Shown here piece by piece: positions 24,955-33,016 of a stretch of DNA of 64,000 nucleotides; within the stretch, counting starts at the first letter, position 1; each line of letters begins with the position of its first letter. Both the position numbers and the translations under genes were made by a program. Source of the DNA: JB111 sp049856295 (GTDB lineage: Bacteria > Actinomycetota > Actinomycetes > Actinomycetales > Actinomycetaceae); contig NZ_JBNDMZ010000004.1 in NCBI RefSeq assembly GCF_049856295.1, forward strand, positions 1-64,000, in the 5' to 3' direction. The notes under the pieces are model-generated. The model was not told the origin of the DNA. It did not search any database and worked only from the letters and a program-made list of their open reading frames with translations.

Positions 24955-26376
24955 GTGCCACGCCCCGACGACCGAGCGCCGTCGTCGTTCCCGCTGCCGT
25001 CCGACCAGGAGGTCCGGGGCACCCGACGCCGGACCCTCGCCACGCTCTCGCTCGGTCAGGTGCTCGGCAACCTCGGGGCCGGCGCCGCCCCGAGCATCGG
25101 CGTGCTGCTCGCGAGCGCCGTCGTCGAGTCGGAGGCGTGGGCGGGCGTCGCCCGGTCCGCGACGACGATCGGTGCCGCGATCGCCGCCGTCCCCCTCGGC
25201 ACCCTCGCGCTGCGGTGGGGCCGGCGCGGCGCGCTCGCCTCCGCCTACGCTGCGGCCGCCGTCGGGGCCGGCCTGCTCGTCCTCGCCGCGGTGGTCTCGA
25301 GCACGGCGCTCCTCGTCGTCGGGATGATGCTCGTCGGCTGCGGAGCAGCGGCCAACTTCCAGATGCGGTTCGCGGCCGCGGACCTCGCCGAGTCCGACCG
25401 TCGCGGGCGGTCGATCGCCCTCGTGGTGTGGGTCGGGACGATCGGCTCCGTGCTCGGCCCCAACCTCGGCCTGCCCGGGGAGGCGCTCGAGGCGCGCTGG
25501 GGGCTGCCGGAGTACACCGGGGCGTTCGTCATCGGGGGCGCGCTCATGGCCGTCGCGGCCCTCGCGCTGCTCGTGCTGCTCCGCCCCGACCCGCTCCTGC
25601 TCTCGATCCGGCTGCGCGACGCGCGCACGGCGAGCACCCGGTCGTCGGCCGGCGCACCCTCGACCGACCCGCGCCAGATCGACTCACGCCCGGTCGACGA
25701 GCACGACGACGACACCCGGCACGTCACCGCGCCCGCCGAGCTCCCCGCCGACGAGCCGGCGCCGGCCCCGCCCGCGGACCCCGCCCGCCGGACGACCGTG
25801 CGCGCGGCGCTGCGCCTCGTCCGAGACGTCCCCCGCGCCCGCTTCGCGCTCACGGCCCAGGTGCTCGCGCACCTCGTCATGGTCTCGATCATGACGATGA
25901 CGCCGATCCACCTCGACCACCACGGCGCGGACATCGGGGTGGTCGGGCTCGTCATCTCGGTCCACGTGCTGGGGATGTTCGGGCTCGCCCCACTCGTCGG
26001 CCGCGCGTCCGACCGTCTCGGCCCCGTCCCGGTGATCCTCGGCGGCCTGGCCGTCCTCGGGGTCGGCGCGGTCGTCGGGGCCGTCGCCGGGCCCTCGCGC
26101 GAGGTCGTCGGCGTCGCGCTGTTCCTCGTGGGCCTCGGCTGGTCGGTCGTCACCGTGCCCGCCGCCGCGATGCTCACCGGCGCCGTCTCGGCCGCGCAGC
26201 GGCCCGTCGTCCAGGGGGCGGGCGACATGGCGATGAACGCCGTCGCCGCGGCGGGCGCGATCCTGTCCGGCCCGGTCGTGGCGATCTGGGGGTTCGGCGC
26301 GCTGTGCCTGGTCACCCTTCCGGCGCTCGTGGTCGTCGTCGTCGCGGCCGCGCGGCTGCGGCGCGCCGGCGGGTGA
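24955..26376 (+). CDS. MFS transporter
   Basis: A 473-residue major facilitator, divergent from mrpA. Twelve hydrophobic segments are visible, with a cytoplasmic loop of about 70 residues between helices 6 and 7 that is rich in Asp and Pro (RPVDEHDDDTRHVTAPAELPADEPAPAPP). The loop motif GTLALRWGRRGALAS follows helix 2, and RASDRLGPVPVILGG is its counterpart in the second half. It resembles proton-driven multidrug or metabolite exporters; the substrate is unknown. The start is GTG 24955. The 200-bp divergent region with mrpA shows no convincing operator. Confidence 0.88.
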   Translation: MPRPDDRAPSSFPLPSDQEVRGTRRRTLATLSLGQVLGNLGAGAAPSIGVLLASAVVESEAWAGVARSATTIGAAIAAVPLGTLALRWGRRGALASAYAAAAVGAGLLVLAAVVSSTALLVVGMMLVGCGAAANFQMRFAAADLAESDRRGRSIALVVWVGTIGSVLGPNLGLPGEALEARWGLPEYTGAFVIGGALMAVAALALLVLLRPDPLLLSIRLRDARTASTRSSAGAPSTDPRQIDSRPVDEHDDDTRHVTAPAELPADEPAPAPPADPARRTTVRAALRLVRDVPRARFALTAQVLAHLVMVSIMTMTPIHLDHHGADIGVVGLVISVHVLGMFGLAPLVGRASDRLGPVPVILGGLAVLGVGAVVGAVAGPSREVVGVALFLVGLGWSVVTVPAAAMLTGAVSAAQRPVVQGAGDMAMNAVAAAGAILSGPVVAIWGFGALCLVTLPALVVVVVAAARLRRAGG

Positions 26377-26415
26377 CCGGTCCGGGCCCGGTGCAGGCGA
26401 CCCGGTCTACTCCTC

Positions 26416-26499
26416 GTACAGGTGGCCCGGCCTACGCCCCGTAGTACAGGTGGCCCGGCCTACGCCCCGTAGTACAGGTGGCCCGGCCTACGCCCCGTA
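26416..26499. repeat. Three 28-bp tandem repeats at the cupin gene 3' end
   Basis: Three exact copies of a 28-bp unit beginning GTACAGGTGGCCCGGCCTAC run head to tail. On the minus strand each unit contains the codons for YYGA and a TAG stop, so the end of the upstream-reading cupin gene plus 13 bp of 3' flank has been copied twice more. Confidence 0.95.
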
Positions 26500-26853
26500 G
26501 TAGTCGTTGCCGCGTGAGAACTCGACGAACGTCACGGCGGTGTCGCCGACGGTCCACGCGTCGTGCCCGGGCGGGAGGAGCATGACGTCGCCCGCCGCGT
26601 AGTCGACCTCCGTTCCGTCGGCGGCGACGATCCTGAGCACGCCGGCCGTCACGTAGGCGACGTGCGGGAGCTCGCACAGCTCCGTGCCGGCGTCGGGCTT
26701 GAGGTCCTCGGACCACTTCGCACCGACGTCGAACGTCACCTCGGTGACGGACACGCCGTCGAGCTCGGCCGTGCGCTTCGAGATCCGACCATGGACGTCG
26801 GGCGCGACGTCGGCGAGCGTGGCCTTCTGCAGCTCGGGGCTGTAGGTCGACAT
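26488..26853 (-). CDS. Cupin-domain protein
   Basis: A 121-residue single-domain cupin. The beta-barrel motif is visible as ELCELPHVAYVTAGVLRIVAADGTEVDYAAGDVMLLPPGHDAWTVGD. His in PHVAYV, Glu in the preceding ELCEL and His in PPGHDAW could form a metal site, though the canonical GX5HXH is reduced. It probably binds a small molecule or metal; function unknown. ATG 26853 follows GAGAGGACCACC. The last four residues and the stop codon are part of a 28-bp unit present three times, so read-through would append repeats of the same tail. Confidence 0.8.
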   Translation of the reverse strand: MSTYSPELQKATLADVAPDVHGRISKRTAELDGVSVTEVTFDVGAKWSEDLKPDAGTELCELPHVAYVTAGVLRIVAADGTEVDYAAGDVMLLPPGHDAWTVGDTAVTFVEFSRGNDYYGA

Positions 26854-26935
26854 GGTGGTCCTCTCCAGGTGCCGGAAGTGTCGGAACGGACGCTAGGCAG
26901 GTCGGGCACTCCGCGGGTCGGGGATCCGCCCCGTC

Positions 26936-28105
26936 TCAGTCGTCGGACGCCGGGCCGGTGCTGCGGTGGAACCCGTCGTCGTCGATGACGTGCCCGCCGA
27001 TGAGCCGGACGAGGTCGGCTGACACGCCGTCGACCACGCGCCGGCCCTCCCGCCGCGAGCGCCGCCCCGCGCGGGTGGGGTGCGTCCCGAGGACGTCCAT
27101 CGGGCGGCCGGGCCGGAACCGCACCTCGTAGGTGAGCACCGGGCGGGACCCGGGGACCGCGTCCGGGGTCGCCCCCTCGTCCCCGCGCTCGGCGAGCGAG
27201 GACCGGCCGGAGCCGGGTCGTCCGAGCACCGGCGCCTCGAGGAGCGGCACCAGCAGGGAGCCGTCGTCGGTCGGGCGCGGCGGACGGATCGCCGGCAGCT
27301 CGGTCACCGGCGCGACCGTCGTCACCTCGATCGAGACCATGTCGCGTGCCCACTCCGGGCCGTCGCCGACCATGCGTCCGCCGACGGACGACGAGCCTCC
27401 GCCCCAGATGTCGTCGGACAGGACGACGACGTCGTCGAGGAAGCGGTCGAGGAGCACGGCCAGCTCGGTGGCGCCGAGCTCGACCTCGCTGCGCACGAGC
27501 CGATCGATGACCGAGGCGGGGTCCGGGACGACGACCGCGCCGGTGCCGGTCACCCGGATCGCGCCGCCCAGGCGCCGGGCGAGGGCGTGGACGTTCTCGA
27601 GGGCCGCGAGCTCGTCCCCCTGCGGGGAGCCGTCCGGGAAGGCGTCGTCGAGCGGGGAGAGGCCGCGCAGCTCCGGGGGCGTCGGGTCCCCGCGGTCGGG
27701 GCGCACGCGCAGGACGAACGCGCAGGCCCCGGGCAGGTCGAGCTCGGCGGCCAGCTCGGGCGTGACCTCCCACGGGCCGGTGAGCACGGCGCCCGGCGCG
27801 AGGATGATCTCGTCGTCCCGGCGGGTGCGCAGGTCCGGGAGCCGCTCGACGAGGACGCCCGCGAGGGCGGCGGCCGTCGTCGGGCGCTCGAGCACGAGCA
27901 GGTGGTGGTTCGCGGCGACGGAGCGGTCGAGGCGTCGCGTCCGCGCACCGGCCGCCCGGGCGGGTGCAGCCGTGTCCGTGTCCGGGGCGGGGGCCGGCTC
28001 GTCCGTGCCGTGCGGGCGAAGATCCCGCCGTCGCGTCTGCGTGGCCGCAGCCTGCGCGCGCTCTCGCTCGCGTTCCGCCTCGCGGCGGGCCCGGCGCGTG
28101 GTCAT
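26936..28105 (-). CDS. Conserved hypothetical protein downstream of dcd
   Basis: A 389-residue soluble protein that I do not recognise as a named family. It has a basic N-terminus (TTRRARREAERERERAQAAA), a Pro/Ala linker to about residue 55, then a globular region (NHHLLVLERPTTAAALAGVLVERLPDLRTRRDDEIILAPGAVLTGPWEV) and an acidic C-terminal half. The last 70 residues (RFRPGRPMDVLGTHPTRAGRRSRREG) are Arg-rich. No membrane helix or catalytic motif stands out. The start ATG overlaps the dcd stop codon (ATGA), so the two are translationally coupled. Confidence 0.75.
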   Translation of the reverse strand: MTTRRARREAERERERAQAAATQTRRRDLRPHGTDEPAPAPDTDTAAPARAAGARTRRLDRSVAANHHLLVLERPTTAAALAGVLVERLPDLRTRRDDEIILAPGAVLTGPWEVTPELAAELDLPGACAFVLRVRPDRGDPTPPELRGLSPLDDAFPDGSPQGDELAALENVHALARRLGGAIRVTGTGAVVVPDPASVIDRLVRSEVELGATELAVLLDRFLDDVVVLSDDIWGGGSSSVGGRMVGDGPEWARDMVSIEVTTVAPVTELPAIRPPRPTDDGSLLVPLLEAPVLGRPGSGRSSLAERGDEGATPDAVPGSRPVLTYEVRFRPGRPMDVLGTHPTRAGRRSRREGRRVVDGVSADLVRLIGGHVIDDDGFHRSTGPASDD

Positions 28106-28680
28106 GGGACGTCGACGCGGTTGAAGCGCAGGTGGGAGCGGGACGCCGTCGGCCCGCGCTGGCCCTGGTACCGCGAGCCGTCCGCGCCCTGCCCGTAGGG
28201 GTGCTCGGCGGCGGAGCTGAGCCGGAAGAAGCACAGCTGGCCGATCTTCATCCCCGGCCACAGCCGGATCGGCATGGTCGCCGTGTTGGACAGCTCGAGC
28301 GTCACGTGCCCCGTGAAGCCGGGGTCGATGAAGCCCGCCGTCGAGTGGGTGAGCAGCCCGAGGCGCCCGAGCGAGGACTTGCCCTCGAGGCGGGCGGCGA
28401 CGTCGTCGGGCAGGGTGACCTGCTCGAAGGTCGCGCCGAGGACGAACTCTCCGGGGTGGAGCACGAGCGGCTCGTCGGGGCCGACCTCGACGAGCCGGGT
28501 GAGCTCGGGCTGGTCGGCGGACGGGTCGATGACGTCGTACCGGTGGTTGTCGAACAGCCGGAAGCGGCGGTCGAGGCGGACGTCGATGCTGGCCGGCTGC
28601 ACGGCGGACGGGTCGAAAGGCTCCAGGCCCACGCGTCCGGCGTCGATCTGCGCGCGGATGTCGCGGTCGGAGAGCAGCAC
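28102..28680 (-). CDS. dcd: dCTP deaminase
   Basis: A 192-residue dCTP deaminase, matching the family length of about 190. It begins LLSDRDIRAQIDAGRVGLEPFD and contains QPASIDVRLDRRFRLF. The nucleotide-binding and catalytic block is EGKSSLGRLGLLTHSTAGF followed by DPGFTGHVTLELSN, which includes the catalytic Glu, and the end is HLRFNRVD. The enzyme converts dCTP to dUTP, or to dUMP in bifunctional forms, for thymidylate synthesis. GTG 28680 is chosen because it gives the family N-terminus; the upstream frame is non-homologous. It overlaps the next gene by 4 nt. Confidence 0.96.
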   Translation of the reverse strand: MLLSDRDIRAQIDAGRVGLEPFDPSAVQPASIDVRLDRRFRLFDNHRYDVIDPSADQPELTRLVEVGPDEPLVLHPGEFVLGATFEQVTLPDDVAARLEGKSSLGRLGLLTHSTAGFIDPGFTGHVTLELSNTATMPIRLWPGMKIGQLCFFRLSSAAEHPYGQGADGSRYQGQRGPTASRSHLRFNRVDVP

Positions 28681-28764
28681 GGACCGATTGTGCCATCGAG
28701 GGCAGGAGGCCGGGGACGCCCCTCGGCGGGCAGCCGTCGAGGCGCCGCGCGCCACCCTCGGTGC

Positions 28765-29718
28765 CTACTCCGCGGCGGGCCGGTGACGCGCCACCACGCG
28801 ACGCCACTGCTGCTGCGGCGGCCGTCCGCCCCGGTCACGGACCATGACGCCGCGGCGCGCGAGCTGGCGGCGCAGGAGCTCGGCGTCGCCGGGCTGGCCG
28901 TCCTGGACCGCGGCCGCGCGGGCCGCGAGCAGCCGGGTGGTCGCGTCGTCGAGGCCGTCGTCCTCGCCCCACGGGCGGAAGTCGTCCTCGTGCGGGTCGT
29001 CGGCCCGCGGCTCGGGGTAGTCGTGCTCGGCGAGGGCGGCCCGCAGGGGCTCCTCCGCGAGGCGCATGGGGACCCGGGCGAGCTCGACGCCGCCGCGGCC
29101 GAGCACCACGAGGTCGTCGGCGAGCACGATCTGCCCGACCAGGGCGCGCGGGACGCAGACGCGTGCGTCGTCCCAGACCACGAGGAGCGACCGCTCGGAG
29201 ATCTCGGCGCGCATCGTCTCGCGCAGCGCGGCACCGGCGACGATCGCGCCGAGCACGAGCCCGAGGCCCGTGCCGATCATCAGGCCCACCGGCTCGCCGA
29301 GCGAGTCCGCGTATCCGAGCACGCCGTCGAAGACGGTCAGGTGGGCGACGATCTCGACGACGAGGGCGACGGCCAGCCCGACGACGACGCCCGCGCCCGG
29401 GAGCCCGAGCATGAGGGCGAGGCGGTGGCGGGTGCGGGCCCGGACGCGGGTCGTGGCCGGAGCGCGGCGCGGCTGCTCGTCCGCGGGCTCCGGGACGACG
29501 GGGAGGGAGGCCGAGCCGGCGGCAGGCTCTGCGGCGGGCGGCCGGGGGTTGCCGTCCTGCGGTGCGGTGGTCTTCGCCGCGGGGTGCTCCCCCGCGGGGT
29601 CGGTGCGCTTCACGTCGGCTCGCTCGGGCTCGGTCGGCTCCTGGGCGACCTTCGCCGGACGCAGCTGCGGGAGTCGAGGCGCTCGGTGCCTGCTCCGGGT
29701 CCGCTCGTCGACGGTCAT
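28765..29718 (-). CDS. YqeB-like membrane protein
   Basis: A 317-residue protein with a disordered, Pro/Ala-rich N-terminal 95 residues. Two membrane segments follow: LMLGLPGAGVVVGLAVALVVEIVAHLTVF and PVGLMIGTGLGLVLGAIVAGAAL. Then comes a soluble PH-like stretch (LLVVWDDARVCVPRALVGQIVLADDLVVLGRGGVELARVPM) and an acidic C-terminal region. The pattern resembles the actinobacterial YqeB family, whose role is unknown. The frame is open to 29748, but ATG 29718 is preferred, with GGAGGGG upstream. Confidence 0.7.
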   Translation of the reverse strand: MTVDERTRSRHRAPRLPQLRPAKVAQEPTEPERADVKRTDPAGEHPAAKTTAPQDGNPRPPAAEPAAGSASLPVVPEPADEQPRRAPATTRVRARTRHRLALMLGLPGAGVVVGLAVALVVEIVAHLTVFDGVLGYADSLGEPVGLMIGTGLGLVLGAIVAGAALRETMRAEISERSLLVVWDDARVCVPRALVGQIVLADDLVVLGRGGVELARVPMRLAEEPLRAALAEHDYPEPRADDPHEDDFRPWGEDDGLDDATTRLLAARAAAVQDGQPGDAELLRRQLARRGVMVRDRGGRPPQQQWRRVVARHRPAAE

Positions 29719-29872
29719 GACGCGCCCCCTCCGGTCGACGACGCACACGTCCGCCGCAGCGCGGCGGACGGCGTCGAGGTCATGGCACGAGCATGGCCCT
29801 GTCGGGCGCGCCGGGGCATCAGTCCTGCGGGTAGAAGTGCCCGCCTGCGCTACGACCGGAGGATGACCGCGG

Positions 29873-30394
29873 TCAACCGTTCGTCGCAGGCGCGGCCGCC
29901 CGCAGGAGCCTCAGCGCCTTCGGCCCCACCCCGTGCAGGTCGAGCAGCTCGGCGTCGCTGCGCGCGGCCACCTCGGCGAGCGAGGTGATGCCCGCCCCGG
30001 CGAGCGCGCGCGTGGCCGGGCGCCCGATCTCGCGCGGGAGGTCGCCGACCTCGCCCGGCTCGGCCGACGACGCACCCTCGGCCTCCCGCACGAGCCCGGC
30101 CGGTGCACGCGACGCCCAGGCGCGGCGCACCCAGTGGTTGAGCGCCATACCACCGATGTCGGCGAGCGGGACACGCACGACGACGCCGCCCGCCTCCTCG
30201 GCCCGCGCCGCCGACGGGTGGTCGCGCAGCACCTCGTCGGCGTCGGCGGTTGGGAGGTGCAGCACGGCCTGGCCGTCCTCGACCGCGGCGAAGCGGGTGC
30301 CCGCGACCAGGAACTCGGCGGCGGCCCGGGTGCCGCTCTCCTCGGTCTCCGGCTGCGCGAGGGCGGCCTTCCTCAGCTGGGCGCGCGTCGTCAT
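29873..30394 (-). CDS. Helix-hairpin-helix protein with MmcQ-like N-terminus
   Basis: A 173-residue cytoplasmic protein. The N-terminal 110 residues (RAAAEFLVAGTRFAAVEDGQAVLHLPTADADEVL ... NHWVRRAWASRAP) resemble small MmcQ/YjbR-type domains. The C-terminal 45 residues carry a helix-hairpin-helix DNA-binding-like motif (LPREIGRPATRALAGAGITSLAEVAARSDAELLDLHGVGPKALRLL). The GVGPKALRLL hairpin is well conserved and suggests DNA or nucleic-acid contact. ATG 30394 is directly preceded, about 17 nt away, by a GCGCAT microsatellite in the presumed promoter/5' region. Confidence 0.75.
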   Translation of the reverse strand: MTTRAQLRKAALAQPETEESGTRAAAEFLVAGTRFAAVEDGQAVLHLPTADADEVLRDHPSAARAEEAGGVVVRVPLADIGGMALNHWVRRAWASRAPAGLVREAEGASSAEPGEVGDLPREIGRPATRALAGAGITSLAEVAARSDAELLDLHGVGPKALRLLRAAAPATNG

Positions 30395-30410
30395 GGCGCC
30401 AGCCTGGCAC

Positions 30411-30432
30411 GCGCATGCGCATGCGCATGCGC
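30411..30432. repeat. GCGCAT hexamer microsatellite
   Basis: The alternating purine-pyrimidine hexamer GCGCAT is repeated about 3.7 times in the 121-bp gap between two divergent genes. Such tracts are prone to length change and to left-handed DNA. Confidence 0.9.
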
Positions 30433-30515
30433 CACGGTCCGGACGGGACGTGCGGCGGCCCCGCCCCGCCTCTAGGGTGCCGTGTCCCGCCGTCCCGCCC
30501 GAGAGGCCTCCCACC

Positions 30516-32141
30516 ATGTCCGAGCCCACCGACGAGCCCCGACGCACGGAGGTCCGCACCGTCGCCGTGCTGGGCAGCAGCGGAGGCAACCTGCGCAGCC
30601 ACGGCGGGGACGACCCCGCGCGGATGCTGCGTGACGTGGCCCGGCAGATCGGGGCGGCCGGGCTCCAGGTCGGGCCGGTGCAGCTCGTGGCGGCGTCGTC
30701 GTCGATGGACGGGATCGCACCGGACGCGCCCGCCGAGCTGTGGGGGTTCGTCGAGGGCGAGCCGTCGCTCCTCGCGACCGGCACGCTCGAGGAGGTCAAT
30801 ACCGCGGCGCGCGAGCAGGACGAGCGCACGGCCGCGCTCGTGCGCGAGGGGCGGGTCGACGCGCTCGTCCTCATGAGCGCCGACCCCGGTGACACGAACC
30901 GCCGCACCGTCGAGGCCGCGGTGGAACGCGGCCTGCCTGCGGCGGGCACCGGCGGCACCTCGATCGCCACGGCGCAGCGGATGGGTCTCGACCTCGTCTC
31001 CGCCTCGGGAACCACCGGCACCACGAGCTCGACCCGCGCCGTGGCGTACGTGTCCGGGCTCGCCCGCCACTGGCGAATCCCGTACCGCCCCTCCCTCGGC
31101 GGCTCTGCGGCCACGGGAGTCGCGGACGGGACGTCCGAGCCGGCGTGGCGGCGGATCAGCCTGCGCGGCATCATGGTCGGCTCGATCCCGGCGTTCATCG
31201 CCCTCGCGCTCGTGCTCGCCGTCAGCCGGATCCCGGGCGCCGACGGCCTCACCCCGGTGTTCGACCTGCTCGTCGCCGCGCTGCCGATCATCGTGGCCAC
31301 CGTCGCCGCCCGGCGCATCAGTGCCCTCGACGAGGTCGGCCTGGTCGCCGGTGCGATCGCCGGGACCCTCTCGGCGCCCGGCGGCATCCTCGGCGGGCTG
31401 GTCGGCGGGATCCTCGCCGGTCTCGCGGCGTCGTTCCTCCTGCGCTGGACGCTCGCCCACCGGTTCCCCGCGACCACCGCCAACATCGTCACCGGCGCGT
31501 TCGCCGGCCTGCTGCCGGGCCTGCTCGTGCACTTCGCGCTCGCCCCGCTGACCAGCTATCTCGGCGAGTGGGTGCAGACCTCGATCGAGTGGGCGGTCGA
31601 CGTCAACCCGTTGCTCGCCGGTGCCCTCGCCGGGCTGGCGATGTGGCCGGCCATCGTCGCCGGGGTCTACCACTCGGTGATCCTGCCGCTCGTGCTGCTG
31701 GAGATGGGGCAGAAGGGGCACAGCTTCTTCGGCGCCGTCGACATGGTCGCGCTCGTCATGGTCTCGTTCGGCATCACCCTGGCGAACGTCGTGCGGCCCC
31801 GGACGTCGGGCGAACGGGCGCTCGCGGGTTCCGGGTCGGCGGTCAACTTCTTCTTCGGGACCTTCGTCGAGGCCTCCTACCCGTTCATGTTCGGCGATCG
31901 GCGCATCCTCGGCGTCGCCCTCCTCTCCGCGACCGTCGGCGGCGCGCTCGTCGGCGTGTTCGGTGCCGAGGCGACCGCCTACCTGCCCGCGTTCGTCGTG
32001 CCGACCGTCGCCACCGACGCGGTCGGCATGGTCGTGGCGATGCTCGCGTCAGCCGGGCTCGCCTTCACGCTCACCCTGCTCGTCAACCTGTCCGCGATCC
32101 GCGGTGCGCGAGTCCCGGCAAAGGCCGTGGCCGCCGACTGA
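30516..32141 (+). CDS. EIIC-like membrane transporter with N-terminal soluble domain
   Basis: A 541-residue two-part protein. Residues 1-195 are soluble, with RTVAVLGSSGGNLRSHGGDDPARML, ALVLMSADPGDTNRRTVEAAVERGLP and a GTGGTSIATAQRMGLDLVSASGTTGTTSSTRA loop that looks like a ligand- or phosphate-binding Gly/Ser/Thr turn. Residues 215-535 hold about 9-10 membrane helices with GAGIAG-like repeats (GAIAGTLSAPGGILGGLVGGILAGLAAS, NPLLAGALAGLAMWPAIVAGVYHSVILP) and NFFFGTFVEASYPFMFGD, reminiscent of the PTS EIIC type 2 fold (PF13303). No EIIA or EIIB domain or HPr partner is nearby, so it may act outside a true PTS. ATG 30516. Function unknown. Confidence 0.65.
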   Translation: MSEPTDEPRRTEVRTVAVLGSSGGNLRSHGGDDPARMLRDVARQIGAAGLQVGPVQLVAASSSMDGIAPDAPAELWGFVEGEPSLLATGTLEEVNTAAREQDERTAALVREGRVDALVLMSADPGDTNRRTVEAAVERGLPAAGTGGTSIATAQRMGLDLVSASGTTGTTSSTRAVAYVSGLARHWRIPYRPSLGGSAATGVADGTSEPAWRRISLRGIMVGSIPAFIALALVLAVSRIPGADGLTPVFDLLVAALPIIVATVAARRISALDEVGLVAGAIAGTLSAPGGILGGLVGGILAGLAASFLLRWTLAHRFPATTANIVTGAFAGLLPGLLVHFALAPLTSYLGEWVQTSIEWAVDVNPLLAGALAGLAMWPAIVAGVYHSVILPLVLLEMGQKGHSFFGAVDMVALVMVSFGITLANVVRPRTSGERALAGSGSAVNFFFGTFVEASYPFMFGDRRILGVALLSATVGGALVGVFGAEATAYLPAFVVPTVATDAVGMVVAMLASAGLAFTLTLLVNLSAIRGARVPAKAVAAD

Positions 32142-32161
32142 GGTCCGGCCCGCTCGGACGG

Positions 32162-32641
32162 TCAGCGACCGCGCCGGTGCACGGCGAGCTCCTTCTCCAG
32201 CTTGCGCGCCCGGCGCGCGGACCTCACGAGCAGCACCGATCCGAACAACGCCATGACGAGCAGGCCGGCGATCGTCGCGAACAGCATCGCGATGCCGAGC
32301 GGCAGCTCGAAGCTCCAGCCGAGGAAGCTGAAGTCCGCCGGGACGTTGTTCTGCAGGATGAAGACCAGCACGAGAACGAGGATCACGGCGCCGAGGATGA
32401 GCGCGACCCAGGTGCTGACGGCGATGCCAGGGCCCTGGCGCGGGGGCGCCTGGACCGGGGAGGAACCCGTCGCAGGTCGCGGACCGGTCGAGGAGGTCGC
32501 GGGCGGCTGCGCGGACGTCCCGCCCGGGTGGTCACGGTCGCCGGGCACGTACTCGCCCAGGCTCTCCGGGGCTCGAGCGTCGTCGGCTGCCCGCCCGGGG
32601 ACGGTGGGATCGCCGGCGGAGGGGTCGGGTGCGCGATTCAT
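32162..32641 (-). CDS. LapA-domain (DUF1049) membrane protein
   Basis: A 159-residue protein whose first 75 residues are Pro/Ala/Asp-rich and disordered. They are followed by the LapA pattern: WVALILGAVILVLVLVFILQNNVPADFSFLGWSFELPLGIAMLFATIAGLLVMALFGSVLLVRSARRARKLEKEL. Two membrane helices flank the family hallmark QNN...FxFLGW, and a short basic coiled end follows. LapA-type proteins are linked to envelope assembly. It converges with the EIIC-like gene, with only 20 bp between stops. ATG 32641. Confidence 0.88.
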   Translation of the reverse strand: MNRAPDPSAGDPTVPGRAADDARAPESLGEYVPGDRDHPGGTSAQPPATSSTGPRPATGSSPVQAPPRQGPGIAVSTWVALILGAVILVLVLVFILQNNVPADFSFLGWSFELPLGIAMLFATIAGLLVMALFGSVLLVRSARRARKLEKELAVHRRGR

Positions 32642-32754
32642 GACGGACGCCTTCCGTGGTCACGAGGGTGCTCGGAACCTCAGCGTAGGCGGGCGGGGCC
32701 TCGGCTGCCGGACGTCGCGGCGCGCCCCGCGCCCGTCCGGTACGTCCCTGGAAC

Positions 32755-32796
32755 GACCGAGCCGCGGCACCTGATGATCGGTGCCGCGGCTCGGTC
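32755..32796 (-). terminator. Strong hairpin terminator after tRNA-Gly
   Basis: A perfect 16-bp stem (32755-32770 with 32781-32796, starting GACCGAGCCGCGGCAC) with a 10-nt loop lies 8 nt past the tRNA 3' end. There is no T run. It probably ends the tRNA transcript. Confidence 0.75.
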
Positions 32797-32803
32797 CGTG
32801 CGG

Positions 32804-32874
32804 AGCGGGTGACGGGAATCGAACCCGCGCTGTCAGCTTGGGAAGCTGAAGTTCTACCATTGAACTACACCCGC
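32804..32874 (-). tRNA. tRNA-Gly (anticodon CCC)
   Basis: On the minus strand the gene folds as a standard cloverleaf. The acceptor GCGGGTG pairs with CACCCGC and the discriminator is T. The D arm contains TTCAATGGTAGAA. The anticodon stem is TCAGC/GCTGA with loop TTCCCAA, giving anticodon CCC. The T arm is GCGGGTTCGATTCCCGT. CCA is not fully encoded (TCCG follows). It decodes the GGG glycine codon. Confidence 0.97.
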
Positions 32875-33016
32875 GTCGCGCCGAAGCGCCCGACCACTGT
32901 ACCCGGACCGGGGCCGTTCGCGCGCCACGGCAGCCGGACTGTGAGCAGACCCTCCGACCGGGCGGGTAGCCTCGTGGCGAGCCTGGTCCGGGCGGGAGTC
33001 GAGCGACAGGAGGACC

